Source of the DNA: Nemertoderma westbladi
Lineage: Eukaryota; Xenacoelomorpha; Nemertodermatida; Nemertodermatidae
Reading direction: 5' to 3'
NCBI GenBank assembly: GCA_032718475.1
Contig: JAUCBJ010005270.1
Span: 1-24,928, forward strand
DNA: 24,928 nt
Below the pieces are notes generated by a model. It ran no database searches. It had not been told where the DNA came from and was given only the letters and a program-made list of their open reading frames with translations. Of this stretch, positions 1 to 9,994 are shown in pieces (position 1 is the stretch's first letter; each line of letters opens with the position of its first letter). Both the position numbers and the translations under genes were made by a program.

Positions 1-2
1 CA

Positions 3-398
3 ACACAGGTTAAAGTAAGTAACATCAAACCCAAATGTGTATTGTGCGACGGGCCACATCGCTTGAGTGGGTGTGATGAATTCTTGAAGAAATCCCTGAA
101 GGATAGACGTGATGTCATGTGGGATAAGCGGTTGTGTTATAATTGCCTCAGACGAGGACATCAACGACGGACCTGTTACTCAGACGCGAAGTGTGCTAAG
201 TGCGGCGCGAAACATCATATCTTGCTGCACACCGAATTTGACAGAACCCGCACGAGTCAGGTAAGTGAGCCCGAACTACATGTCCAATTCAGTGATGTGA
301 ACGACACTGACCACAGTTCGGAGATGGAAGGATTCTACACGGACGAATTCTCCAACGAAAATGAATCCTGTTATATGATCAACACCGCTGTGTATTGA
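3..398 (+). pseudogene. BEL/Pao Gag-Pol, zinc-knuckle region (partial)
   Basis: The reading frame is open from base 3, before any start codon, so this is the middle of a longer polyprotein. Three Cys/His clusters follow one another. The first begins CVLCDGPHRLSGC, the second is CYNCLRRGHQRRTC and the third begins CAKCGAKHHILLH. The three-cluster arrangement before the protease is typical of BEL/Pao Gag-Pol, where it serves as the nucleic-acid-binding nucleocapsid part. An acidic linker follows. The frame ends at a TGA (396-398) and meets another TGA at 456-458 in the same frame before the protease, so the break is made of in-frame stops and not a shift. Confidence 0.85.
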
Positions 399-458
399 GC
401 ACTTACGTACGAGACTGAAACAGACTGTGAAGATCCCCGACTGACTATTCCGGATTGA

Positions 459-749
459 CAGCCATCTTGGAAAGCGCCAACTTCATCTGTCGGGATCCGA
501 GAATTCCCTGTAGTGCAACTGAGGGTCCATGGGATAGGGAAGAGCTTGATAGTAAACGCCCTCCTTGACTCCGGCAGTACAGGCACCTTTATCGACAAAG
601 AACTAGCCGAAGACATCTTTGCTGGACAACCCAAGTTCCGAACCAAGTTGAACCTTTCCGGAATTATGCAGGTTTGGAAATCCACAGTAGCCACAGATTA
701 CTACGTGGGTGCGTTGTCCACTCCCCAGGATGAACTAGGAGAGACATAG
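459..749 (+). pseudogene. BEL/Pao A17-type aspartic protease, N-terminal part
   Basis: This lies in the same frame as the zinc-knuckle segment, after the second in-frame TGA. The active-site motif LLDSGSTGTF is the D-S-G signature of retropepsin-like A17 proteases (DUF1758). These proteases cut the Gag-Pol polyprotein during particle maturation. The frame ends at 749, and the protein appears to continue in another frame from about 766, where a GVQILLGQNAHEAL segment resembles the C-terminal half of the protease domain. The product is therefore broken inside the protease. Confidence 0.82.
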
Positions 750-765
750 TGTAAGGTCGGTCAAA

Positions 766-1582
766 ATGGTGGCGATAAAGAACTTTGCTACTAGCCAAGT
801 GGAGCCTTACAACTGGGATGAAGACCATTTTACCCAGCAACATAATATACCTAGATTCAACACAGATTATCCAGGGGTGCAGATCTTACTCGGCCAAAAT
901 GCGCACGAAGCTCTTGAGACATTAGAAAAACGGCCTGCTCGACCGCAACCACTGCAGACGTATGCGGGAAGAACGAGAGTAGGTTGGTACTTCACTGGAC
1001 CTTCCCGTAGGACCTTAATGGAAAGACTCCCTAATGAAAGAATACATCAGGTGAGTGAATGGGAAGAAGAAATCAGTGAGGAAGAAACCCCAACTGAGGA
1101 AACTCCATACTCCTCAGACAACGACGACATCAACCACTTATATGATGAGGAAAATACCATCGATCTCCTCACTGAGAACCAAACTTGGTTAAACCAAGTC
1201 AACCTATGCCATCTTATCAATCAACATGGCGGACAATTTACCTATAACGATGAATTAAACGAAGTGATAGATCGATACAATAACAAAATCCGCGATGAAC
1301 ACGCCGTACGATTCTTTACTCAAGAAGCCGTAGAGCCTAATTCCTACGACAAAGCCTTGTCTGTCGAGGAAGAGAGAGCCAAGCAGATTCAGGAAACGAC
1401 TACACGTTATCTGAAGGACGAAGGTCGCTATGAGATTGGTCTTCCGTTTCAACGGCGAGAACCCAGCTTCGTAAATAACCGACCTTTAGCAGAAAAGAGA
1501 ATCGCACAACTACATCGGCGTCTGACGGCTAACGTTCAAGCCAGGGAAATGTATAAAACCCAACTGAAGAAATTTATGATAG
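766..1582 (+). pseudogene. BEL/Pao Pol: protease C-terminus, acidic linker, start of reverse transcriptase
   Basis: The segment starts with the likely second half of the A17 protease (ILLGQNAH near residue 43). A GWYFTGPS motif follows, of a kind seen in BEL Pol between protease and RT. Next comes a strongly acidic linker (EEEISEEETPTEE). The end carries the conserved entry to the BEL reverse transcriptase, with YEIGLPFQRREP and NRPLAEKRIAQLHRRL. The frame stays open to 1668, but from about 1580 the conserved sequence moves to another frame, so the last roughly 30 codons of the open frame are spurious. The methionine at 766 is probably internal and not a true start. Confidence 0.82.
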
Positions 1583-3931
1583 GGATACGCGGAGCGAGTT
1601 CCGGAAGAAACACCCATAACGGAGAGAACGTATTATCTAACACATCATTACGTTCCCAAGCCCGGTAAACCCAACGAAGTCCGGGTAGTGTTTGACGGCT
1701 CCGCCCTTTACATGGGTCAATCCCTGAATTCAGAACTGTTGCCGGGACCCAACTTACTCCAATCTTTGTTGGGAATATTATTAAGACTGCGGCAATATTC
1801 TATCGCATTCGCTTCGGACATAGAAGGCATGTTCTTACAAGTCAAGGCGCTGGATAGGGATCGAGACAGCCTACGATTTCTGTGGTGGCCTGAAGGAGAC
1901 CTCAACCGAAAACCGGTGGAGTACTGGATGACCATCCAGGCTTTCGGGATCATCTCGAGCCCCTCGAATGCTTGTTCGGTAGTGCGTACCACTGCCGATG
2001 ACAACCGAGACGCCTTCTCTAAAGCGGTTATCGACAACATCAAACGGGATATATACATGGACGACAATTTAAAGTCCCTCCCATCGGTGGAAGAAGCCAT
2101 TGATGTTGCCAAGGGAACGGTAGAGTGCTTGCAACGCGGTGGATTTCGGCTAACCAAATTCACTAGTAACTCCCGTGAGTTTCTGGAATCGATCCCGGTA
2201 GAAGACCGAGGTGTTAAAGATCTGGACCTCATCAAGGACGATCTTCCGGAAACCAAGACGCTTGGATTAAAATGGGACACGGAGAGAGATATCTTGTTTT
2301 TTCAGTTAAAACAGCGAGATAATCCAGTTAGAACTAAACGGATTTGTCTAAGTATCCTGAGCACTTATTTCGATCCATTGGGATTTATTAGCCCAGTTAT
2401 ATTAGTTGCTCGGAGCTTAGTGCAACAAATGTGGCTCGAAAACCACTCGTGGGATGATCCACTTAAGGGAGAACTACTAAAGAAGTGGATGAAATGGGAA
2501 GATTCTCTACCATCCATCGAGAACTTTAAGATTTCCCGTTCATATTTTGGTCACGTTCTCCCCACGTATTCCTATCAACTCCATGTGTTTGGAGACGCCA
2601 GCGATATGGGAATAGGTATAGTAGCCTACCTGAGGGTTGAAACTCCGGATGGAATTAAAGTTGCCTTGGTCGCCTCTAAGGCCCTAATAAACAACAAACT
2701 ACGAGTTCCTAGAGCGGAGTTAAAGGCGGCTCTATACGCTACAGCCATCGGCCGGAATGTAACAGAACAGATCGACTATCCACTAGAGAAAACTGTCTAT
2801 TGGACTGATGCTTTACTCGTTCTGGAGTATATAACAAATGAAGTCTGTCAGTTCAGCGTCTTCGTTACCAACAGAGTAGCCATTATACTCAGTCGCTCTA
2901 ATGTAGATCAATGGAGACATTGCCCTGGGACGATTAATCCAGCTGACATCGCCTCTAGAGGAGCAACCCCTCAAGAACTGATAGATACTCCAGACTGGTT
3001 AGGTGGACCCGACTTCCTAAGTAAAGAAGAGGATGAATGGCCCCCTCATCTCACCACGGCGGAGATTAGACAAGCCAAGGGAGCGGAGAAAGTCAAACCT
3101 AAAACCCGGACGAGTAAATCAAAGTTATTTAAACCCGTGATAGATCTGTCTGTACTACACACCTCCGGGGACGACGCTGTGGATCTAAACTCACCCATTA
3201 CGACTAGATCCGTTATAGAAATCAGGGAAAGAGACTGGAAATCTGGAACACCAGATGTCTCGCAAGGACTCTCCCCTCTCCTACAGAGAGCAATAGATCA
3301 CTATAGCTCCTGGAATCGGCTTTGCAAGGCCGTTGTGTATCTTAAAAGATGTTTCCATCATCACTATTCCAGGACGAAGATCGCTAGTGATACCGCTCCA
3401 ATAATATCCGAAAAGGTCCATGTTATTAAAGACCTTCCCACTTATAAAGTGTCTGATAGGTTTCTGACTGAGAAGATCAGTTACCAAGAGCATGAGGATA
3501 CCAATAAGCAGATACTGAGACTCCTGCAATGCTACGAAGATTCCGATAAGTATTTCCTGTTGTTGAGAAATCCACAGATGCGCTTAAGGGATCGTTTCTC
3601 TAGCACAATGATAGATGGGTTAATACGTGTCGGAGGGAGATTAACTAATGCTCCATTGTCCTTTGACACTAAGTTTCCCATACTCATTAGAAATCTTGAA
3701 ATACAAATCAAGATGATTGTAGATGTTCACAGTAGACTTTACCATGCTGGTAGAGAACGAGTTCTTAGCGAAATTCGAACTCGCTATTATTTCCATAAGC
3801 CCCGTAGAGCTCTGAACCAAGTTCTTAGGAACTGTATACCCTGTAGGAAAGCATTTAGTAGGCCTTTAACACAGCGAGAGGCAGAATTACCTAGGGAACG
3901 AGTAAGCTTCTATGAACCACTCCTTTACTAA
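1583..3931 (+). pseudogene. BEL/Pao Pol: reverse transcriptase, RNase H, integrase zinc finger
   Basis: This is the longest intact piece. RT motifs include VVFDGSA, the SDIEGMFLQV block with its catalytic Asp, and a YMDD box (near 2053-2064) in the context IYMDDNLKS; most BEL elements I recall have YVDD there. RNase H follows at about 2580-2980, with FGDAS, the Glu in RAELKAA, the Asp in WTDALLV and the Asp in NPADIASRG, so all four acidic positions are present. The C-terminal part holds an integrase H2C2 finger (HSRLYHAG, then NCIPCRKA) at about 3725-3870. The frame stops at 3931 just after the finger, and the integrase core continues in another frame, so full-length Pol cannot be made. Confidence 0.92.
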
Positions 3932-4940
3932 TACTGGTGTGGATTTATTTGGCCCTATTGAAGTATATCGTGCTAGGACTATAGTCAAGCGATGGTGTGT
4001 CATCTTTGTCTGTATGACTTGTAGAGCGATCCATCTAGATATGGTGAACGATCTATCTACCAACAGCTTCATACTGAGTTTACGCCGACAGATCGCTCGT
4101 TTTGGGACTAGCAACACTATGAGATCCGACAAAGGAACGAACTTCATTGGCGCCAATAATGAGATCAAAGCTTACGTGAAAGATTGGAACCAAAGACAGG
4201 TGGACGATCAGCTAAGGGTAACAGCATCTAGCTGGACCTTCAACGCCGCCGACGCCCCTTGGTGGGGAGGAAGTTGGGAGAGACTAATACGGAGCGTGAA
4301 GACCGCATTTCACTTTATAGTGCCGTGCCGCGCGTATCTCACCGACGAACTTTTGCGGACGTTAATGGAAGAAATCGCCGCCTATCTTAACGAGAGACCG
4401 CTTATGCCAGTCTCATCGAGTCCCGACTCCCTAGAAGCGCTGACACCCGCGCATTTCCTACTAAAGAAACCTGTAGCCATGCTCCCGCAATCGGAAATCA
4501 CGGACAGAGACGAATACTGCCGACAAACTTGGCAACTTATGCAGTTATTATCCCGTCGTTTCGCTGACCATTTCGAAATACATTATCTTCCTGCGCTACA
4601 ACTTCGAACAAAGCGGTTTGCGCAGCAAGAAAACGTCAGCGCCGGAGACATGGTCCTTATCGTGGAATCAGATCTTCCACGTAAGAGGTGACAGACAGGT
4701 CGTATCATCGAGACTCATATATCCGATGATGGTTTAGTGCGATCGGTAGAACTCATCGTCATGCGACGTAACTTTAAGAAACCTGGAATTGTATTCGAAA
4801 CACAACAACTTAATCGCCCAGTTGGTCATTTATGTTTACTGGAAAGAGACCAAGAGTTATCCGGAAACTATGGAAGGCAAGATACTCTTCCCACGACCAC
4901 CTCCCTAATCCAACAAACATCTAGGGACTCCCCAACGTAA
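3921..4940 (+). pseudogene. BEL/Pao Pol: integrase core and DUF5641-like C-terminus
   Basis: The integrase core (rve fold) is recognised by GVDLFGPI, RSDKGTNFIGA and WGGSWERLIRSVK, which carry the D, D and E of the catalytic triad. The enzyme would insert the element's DNA copy into the genome. After the core come LNERPLMPVS, then LTPAHFLL, then a DUF5641-like tail with YLPALQLRTKRF, GDMVLIVESDLPRKR and, further on, RPVGHLCLLE. An in-frame TGA at 4689-4691 splits this tail. The same frame continues past it to a stop at 4938-4940. Entry to this frame is by a shift near 3915-3925. Confidence 0.9.
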
Positions 4941-4948
4941 CAGCGTCT

Positions 4949-4960
4949 GGAGTGGGTGTG
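4949..4960 (+). promoter_or_regulatory. Candidate polypurine tract and 3' LTR start of the BEL element
   Basis: Just after the Pol stop codon the sequence reads GGAGTGGG followed by TGTGTGAC. A purine run directly before a TG dinucleotide, a few bases after Pol, is where the 3' LTR of such an element should start (about 4957). The 5' LTR is outside the window, so the LTR cannot be confirmed by comparison. Confidence 0.45.
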
Positions 4961-6717
4961 TGACTACATTATTTTATAGTTTTTTTTATTATTTTATATT
5001 TATGTATGTATTATTATGTAATTTTATTACAATCGTTTTCTTTAATTTTATTTAGTAGAATAATATTTTAACAATTATTCAGTAGATTAGTGCAATATAT
5101 ATTCGTGTTTATTACTTAATTACTTAGCATAATATATTTCGTTTAACGGCGATAAATAATTCATTTTCTCTTTCCTTACTGTCCGTATCATACTATAAAT
5201 ACATGACTACAGTAAGATGAAATGTCCGTACTTATTAAAAGTACAATACCGCCCCTACTATACTTAAGTATTATTGGTAAGTAGAGTATTGGGAATGCAA
5301 AGTTCAGATCCTCGTGTCTCGGCTAAACCAAGCTCTGGGTAGACCTTGGAAACGACTTGCCTCTTCTAACTGACATTGCTTCTTGCAATATTGCTCTCAT
5401 ACCGTATATTAAATAATACATATAGTAGAATGATGTCCATTTAACAGTAGCGTTGAAGTTCAAAATATTAACAAACATTATTAATATTAATAATGTTATC
5501 AAACAAATCTGTTAATGAATCTTCAAATAAATCTGTTAAACCCTTTGACCATCTGAAATCCTAGTCGATTAATATATCGCGGCACCCACCGATATACTTG
5601 AAAGACAAAATTCTAGAATCAGTGGTTAATGTCCCCAGACATGTTCTGGAATAAATCGGTGCCCATCTTAAATATTAAATATTTAATAAATATTTATAAA
5701 ATCTGTTAAAACAAATGTTATAATAGAGTAAATGCTGACAAATTAACTCTAGAAAATCTATAAATCAAAATCTGTTAAAATTTTCGATCCTCTAAAATTA
5801 TAGTCGATTAAGATATCGTAGCACTTACCGATACTCTTAAAAAGACAAAATTTTTAGAATTAAAGATCCTAGTCCCCAGACATGTTCTGGAATAAAATTG
5901 TGTCTATTTTAATATCAAATAATAAAATTTATGGGAATAAATTTAAATTCATATCCTCTCATGAATTTGATAAATTGTCATTTTATATAATTTATAACAT
6001 TCCCAAAATTCCATTAATTAATAGATCATGGGAGCGGAGATTCACCCTATTAAGTGTATTAGTGTGCGAGAATCTCCAGTGTACAGTCAATAGCCGACAA
6101 AATTCATAAAATCATGTATAAGGGGAATATTGACAATTAAAAAAATTACTATTAAATAGCATCCCAGATCTGTATGCATGAGAATGACCCTAATTCTACC
6201 GCTAGCTTTCCATAATGTCACCATAGCAACAACCATGCTAGAATTAGAAGCGAGTTAAAATAACAATAGAAAGCTTGCCCCATTGAATAGCATGCGGAAT
6301 AAATAGCACCCTGCTAGTATCCAGGGATACATAATAATAACGTGGCATTCTGGAAGGCACTTGACTAACGGACAAAGGCCCGAATGTGTACAATTTGTGA
6401 CAGGAGTGTGGAATTTGTGTATTTATAGGTGAATGTTACTACTAAAGTGTGTTTACAGTAGCGAGTCGCAGTTGTGAAAGTTACCCTGCCTCTGTAGCAA
6501 GAACCTCCAGTAAATCTAAGCCCTTGGGATGGACAGTGGAGTGACTCGCGCTGGTTATTGTTGTCGTTGTGTAGCTACTACGTTGGCGAGAGGCACAGCG
6601 ACGACAGTACATCAGCGCTGAGGATCTTGCGCTGTCCGGGGGCACTGAGGGGGAGGCAGCGACGACCGCTAGCCTAATTATTATTAATTATAATATCGAT
6701 AAACTCATATAGCAGCC
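4957..6717. other. AT-rich non-coding stretch, possible LTR and leader
   Basis: I see no convincing gene here. The first part (4957 to perhaps 5400) could be the BEL 3' LTR. It holds a TATAAAT at 5194-5200 that could be a promoter TATA box. From 5500 to 5930 there is a diverged direct repeat. From about 6460 the sequence becomes GC-richer and leads to the start codon at 6718, which fits a leader upstream of gag. I could not fix an LTR end or a primer-binding site. Confidence 0.4.
5530..5925. repeat. Diverged direct repeat, period about 239 bp
   Basis: Two copies start with AATCTGTTAAA, at 5530 and 5769. They share in order TAGTCGATTA, an ATATCG box, an ACCGATA box, AAAGACAAAAT and the block CCCCAGACATGTTCTGGAAT. 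Additional AAATCTGTTAA motifs lie at about 5506 and 5697. The copies differ by many substitutions and small indels, so the duplication is old. Confidence 0.75.
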
Positions 6718-7539
6718 ATGACTGAGTTGATAGAAGATGATCTTGGTATCAGGGAGCGATATACCCTACCATTGCAAGCGTTTGTTGATAGTTTAATAAG
6801 TGGCGACGCTAGTCAACCCACTACGGAGGACGATGGCCGTTATATCGAACCGCCAATGTCAAAGGAACAGCTCACGCGTGAATTGGACTATAGAAAATTC
6901 ACCGCTCGGTATACGCATCGTAATGGTACGTATATGGACTTCTGAACTACTGGTCATCCTATCGATTTACACGATACGGACGATGTAGACACCGAAAGGG
7001 AAATGATTCTATTTAAATATCATACCCAGCGGAGTCGGAATGATAAACTGAGAATCAAACATGAAAATTCTATTCGAAACCGATTCGAAAGAGAAGACGT
7101 TGAAGAGCCGGATAAACGCAGTGACTTCAACGAATATTTGGAATTCTTGAGAGAAACATATCTCAATGTAGCCAGTCAACAAAATCTAGAAACTCGATAT
7201 CCTCAAGGTATACATCATAACCCTATGATAGAACTCAAACGACTCTATTTCACTATGATGTATCTTACCGCCGATCGACCGCTACCTGTTGTACCGGATA
7301 GCTTCGAACAGATCGAGGAATATTGTAAAACTGGAGAAAGATCACCCACGTTTCCCTACAAGATGTGCGTCTTTGGTATTATTGCGATGAATGCCCTAGA
7401 CCCAACCAACAAACGGAAAGACATAAACATCCGCGGAGATGTTGCGCTAAACACAGTTTTACTCGCTATACTTATGGGAGTTTCAACCGAAACTTGTTCG
7501 ATGTATCACCCACGCTCGCTTGACTCAAACGATCCTTAA
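6718..7539 (+). pseudogene. Gag-like polyprotein, N-terminal segment (unrecognised family)
   Basis: The ATG at 6718 sits in a good context (GCAGCCATGA) after about 1.8 kb of non-coding DNA and is the likely start. The frame stops at a TGA (6943-6945) but continues unchanged and well formed to 7539. The product is hydrophilic and rich in Asp, Glu and Arg, without a signal peptide or membrane segments. Residues encoded near 7230-7530 look like a compact helical domain, but I recognise no known capsid fold or motif. I call it Gag-like only because the same broken ORF ends 9 kb later in zinc fingers and a basic tail. A host-gene retrocopy cannot be excluded. Confidence 0.6.
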
Positions 7540-7547
7540 ATAAACCT

Positions 7548-8468
7548 ATGATCAGAGTTCCGGAATACTCGGTCAGACCTTCTCATTCCCTGGTGAGACC
7601 TCAGACTCTTGATCCTAATAGTACGACGGATCCTCCTGAACTGTACTCATTGTTCAAAGATCTAGTGTTACCCGAACAATTAGTCGGTGGCACTCCGGTT
7701 GTGGGCTCCCTAGATATTCGCCCATCCTACCTAGCCGGATTGGGACGCGGACATCTAATATCGTCGTTCAACCCGTATAATCGTCCCGGTTTAACCCAGA
7801 TACAACCCGTCACCGAGGTGGAGGAGAGCGTTGTACGAAACGCGTTAGACACTATTCGACAAAAGATCGGAAAAGGAACCTACGATTGTTTAGATAAACG
7901 TAAATTGCAGCAGCAAGTCCAAGCGGTAAAGGAATTGGCCTTACCCCAGTTCGATCGGGAAATCCAGAATCTCGAAGAAGATATCGAACTTGGACGAACC
8001 TACTCTCTACAGAAGTTTTTGGACGAACGCTTCTAACGATAAGTGGAGGAAAATCAGCTCGAGGAGAAGCACATCGAAATGGACGAGAGAGAAAAAGCAG
8101 CTTTAGCCCAGCCAGAAGCTCAAATCCTTATGACTGATCTCTATTCCAAAACCATTATTCATCCTTCGATGGTTCCCCATTTCGGAGACAAACTCTTCGC
8201 CATGGTACAACCCCAACCGGTTGATATCAACTTAAGATCTAGAGATCTTATCGCTGACGCTCCTATATTACAACGTCCACCAATCGAGGCCGCTCGTGTC
8301 GACGGTATACTTGTTAAACCTCCGGACAATCGAGCGGATCTTGTCCGTCGTATGGTACACGAGGTCAACCTATGCGCTAGACCTTTACCGAACTCATTTT
8401 ATGGGATCAAAGACCACCCCTATTATGTCAATTTAACTCAATATTATATGGTGAAACCGGAAGTTTAA
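7548..8468 (+). pseudogene. Gag-like polyprotein, second segment
   Basis: Reading continues after a frameshift near 7535. One frame runs 7548-8036, meets TAA, CGA, TAA, and then goes on in the same frame from 8043 to 8468. The first part is Pro-rich and has PVVGSLDIRPSYLAGLGRGH. A charged helical stretch around 7880-8130 (EIQNLEEDIELGR, EEKHIEMDEREKAALA) could form a coiled coil. After it comes a Pro-rich part with HPSMVPHFGDKLFAMVQPQP. No family is recognised. The stop cluster at 8034-8042 could in principle be a genuine boundary between two ORFs, but the next frame has no convincing ATG. Confidence 0.55.
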
Positions 8469-8697
8469 GGTTTCTACCACTGATAAATCCCCTAGATCTT
8501 GTTGAACTCGAACAACTACAGAAACATCTAGATCAATTGGTCAAAGTAAACTCATTCAGAAAACCTTATAATGTTTCAAGAATAGAAAAGGATATAATGC
8601 CTCCGTATAATCTCGATGGATTTATTAAAACTCGATTAGTCCATTGGAATCTCGACGTATTCTTCGAGGAAGAGAGAATACAGCGATATGGAGATGC
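8460..8697 (+). pseudogene. Gag-like polyprotein, third segment, cut by a solo LTR
   Basis: After a frameshift near 8460 the reading continues through a Leu-rich heptad-like stretch (LDLVELEQLQKHLDQL) and on to RIQRYGDA at 8697. The open frame runs on to 9181, but everything after 8697 lies inside the LTR and is spurious. When the LTR and one copy of its 5-bp duplication are ignored, the frame continues without a break at 9941, which shows that this coding region predates the insertion. Confidence 0.65.
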
Positions 8698-8705
8698 TGT
8701 AAAGG

Positions 8706-8946
8706 CTTTTGCGGATTTAGCTGGTTATTTTTCCCGCAAAGTACTCTGTAGGTGTTTTAGCGGACATAAAAAGCCGTTTCCTTACTGTACAGGTGTTTTA
8801 GTGGACATAAAAATCCATTTCTTCTGTATGTGTACTTTGGCGGACATAACTAGCAATTTTATGCCGCAATGCACCAAAATACTCTTCTGTATGTTTACTT
8901 TGGCGGACATAACTAGCAATTTTATGCCGCAATGCACCAAAATACT
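8706..8946 (+). repeat. Tandem U3 modules in solo LTR 1
   Basis: Five modules built around a TT(A/T)GCGGA or GGCGGACATAA core follow one another, starting near 8706, 8751, 8792, 8830 and 8893. The last two are an almost exact 63-bp duplication (8821-8883 and 8884-8946). The sister LTR at 16224 has only one clear module (TTTTGCAGACATAACAAG). Repeated modules at this position in an LTR usually act as enhancer-type sites; that role is inferred here. Confidence 0.8.
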
Positions 8947-9479
8947 CTTAATACAGTGTAGTTCAGATGACGACATCTATCAGCTGATATGTCGACGTGT
9001 AGCTTTTGGCTTTCTTTGTTCAGGCTCACTCACTCGACCAATCAGAGCGATTTTCATTTTACTTGCACAGAGGCCTCCGGGAAATCACGCAATGCATTAT
9101 GGTCTTTGTTTACCTTTTTTCCTGAGACCAGAACATCGGTTGTGTAATTATTCTGTGTTTCAGACTTTAGCCAAACATTAGAACGGCTTTGATTATAGAA
9201 ACGTATAACTGTTATCATACTTGTCATATTATCATACTATACATACCTTTCACCGCATTATTTTACTGCTATTTACTGTCGGTGATTAATTGTTATCAGT
9301 TGATGGAATGTTGTTGTATTTGGAGAATATCGATAAATAATCATAAAACCCCAATCTTCTTGATATACTGAAGGTTAGAGAGACCGGTTACATATAGCAA
9401 TTGCGACTTACATTATAGTGGTTTTGGAGTGAATTGAATGCTATTTCATAGGCCCTACATGTGTCGGTTGCTGTTCTCC

Positions 9480-9488
9480 TTATATATG
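9480..9488 (+). promoter_or_regulatory. TATA box of solo LTR 1
   Basis: TTATATATG lies in the same place as in the sister LTR (16878-16886), and the sequence is kept between copies. It fits a core promoter reading rightwards. Confidence 0.5.
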
Positions 9489-9940
9489 ATTAAAATTGGT
9501 GAAGGTCGGCAGATCATTGTGCAGCAGTGTGAGGTAGTGTGCATGAGTGTGACAGATAACAAAGCATTTCCTAAAGAATGCGCCTTATACGTAAATCATT
9601 AGCCATCCCGTTGTGTTTAGTGTAAGTCATAACTCTGTTTACATATTTAGAGCGCCACGTCCTAAAGGAACTGTTAATATTTCCCGAAAGTGAATAATAT
9701 TTGTCAGATAGATTATATATTAACGATCAATCGAATAATACAGTAGGCCTACACCGCAATAAGGTCAGAGCATCCGAATCCAGTCTCCCTTAACCGTGGG
9801 TGAATGATCGCGCATAGGCTGGCTTCGGCTAATGTAGTTTTATGTGTATCAAATACTTGTCATAGGCTAAAGTCGATTTATAACCTAGAAGACACCTAAA
9901 GTTGGCAGGTTAAACTGCTAAAGGTCTAAAAGCGCGAACA

Positions 9941-9994
9941 GATGCAGAGACTTATACTACACATTATCTGAAGTATAGCGATCTACCTGATCTA
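9941..9994 (+). pseudogene. Gag-like polyprotein, short piece between solo LTR and minisatellite
   Basis: Directly after the duplicated GATGC, the frame that ended at 8697 resumes. It reads ETYTTHYLKYSDLPDLE before running into the first minisatellite unit, where stops begin. This short piece is the best proof that the solo LTR inserted into a pre-existing coding sequence. Confidence 0.65.

Larger units (their letters stand above)
1..4956 (+). mobile_element. BEL/Pao LTR retrotransposon, 3' two-thirds, decayed
   Basis: The domain order is zinc knuckles, A17 aspartic protease, reverse transcriptase, RNase H, H2C2 zinc finger, DDE integrase and a DUF5641-like tail. This order and the local motifs are diagnostic of BEL/Pao polyproteins. 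The reading frame is already open at the first base, so the 5' LTR and most of gag lie left of the window. At least three frameshifts and three in-frame stops mark it as non-functional. The right limit is set by a purine-rich stretch just before a TGTG start, a plausible polypurine tract and LTR start. Confidence 0.9.
8698..9940 (+). mobile_element. Solo LTR, copy 1
   Basis: This stretch begins TGTAAAGGC and ends GCGCGAACA, matching the TG...CA rule, and is flanked on both sides by GATGC, a perfect 5-bp target duplication. It is a close relative of 16224-17341 over its whole length; the best-kept part (GCGCCACGTCCTAAAGGAAC onward) looks roughly 90% identical by eye. There is no internal coding region next to it, and the host reading frame resumes directly after it, so it is a solo LTR and not one end of an intact element. 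A TATA box (about 9480-9488) gives plus-strand orientation. The poly(A) signal found in copy 2 reads AACAAA here. Confidence 0.88.

Noticed and set aside
5285-5330. Possible tRNA or SINE B box near GTTCAGATCC
   Set aside because: The match to the B box is poor, no A box lies at the right distance and no cloverleaf can be drawn.
5637-5655. AGACATGTTC as a p53-type half site
   Set aside because: A single 10-bp half site in AT-rich repeat DNA is expected by chance; it is only notable because both repeat copies keep it.
396-6945. TGA recoding (selenocysteine or programmed readthrough) in the BEL and Gag-like ORFs
   Set aside because: Frameshifts lie beside the stops, and no SECIS-like element was noticed; decay is simpler.
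8698-9181. C-terminal 160 codons of the frame starting at 8537
   Set aside because: These codons read into the solo LTR; the true continuation of the Gag-like frame is at 9941.
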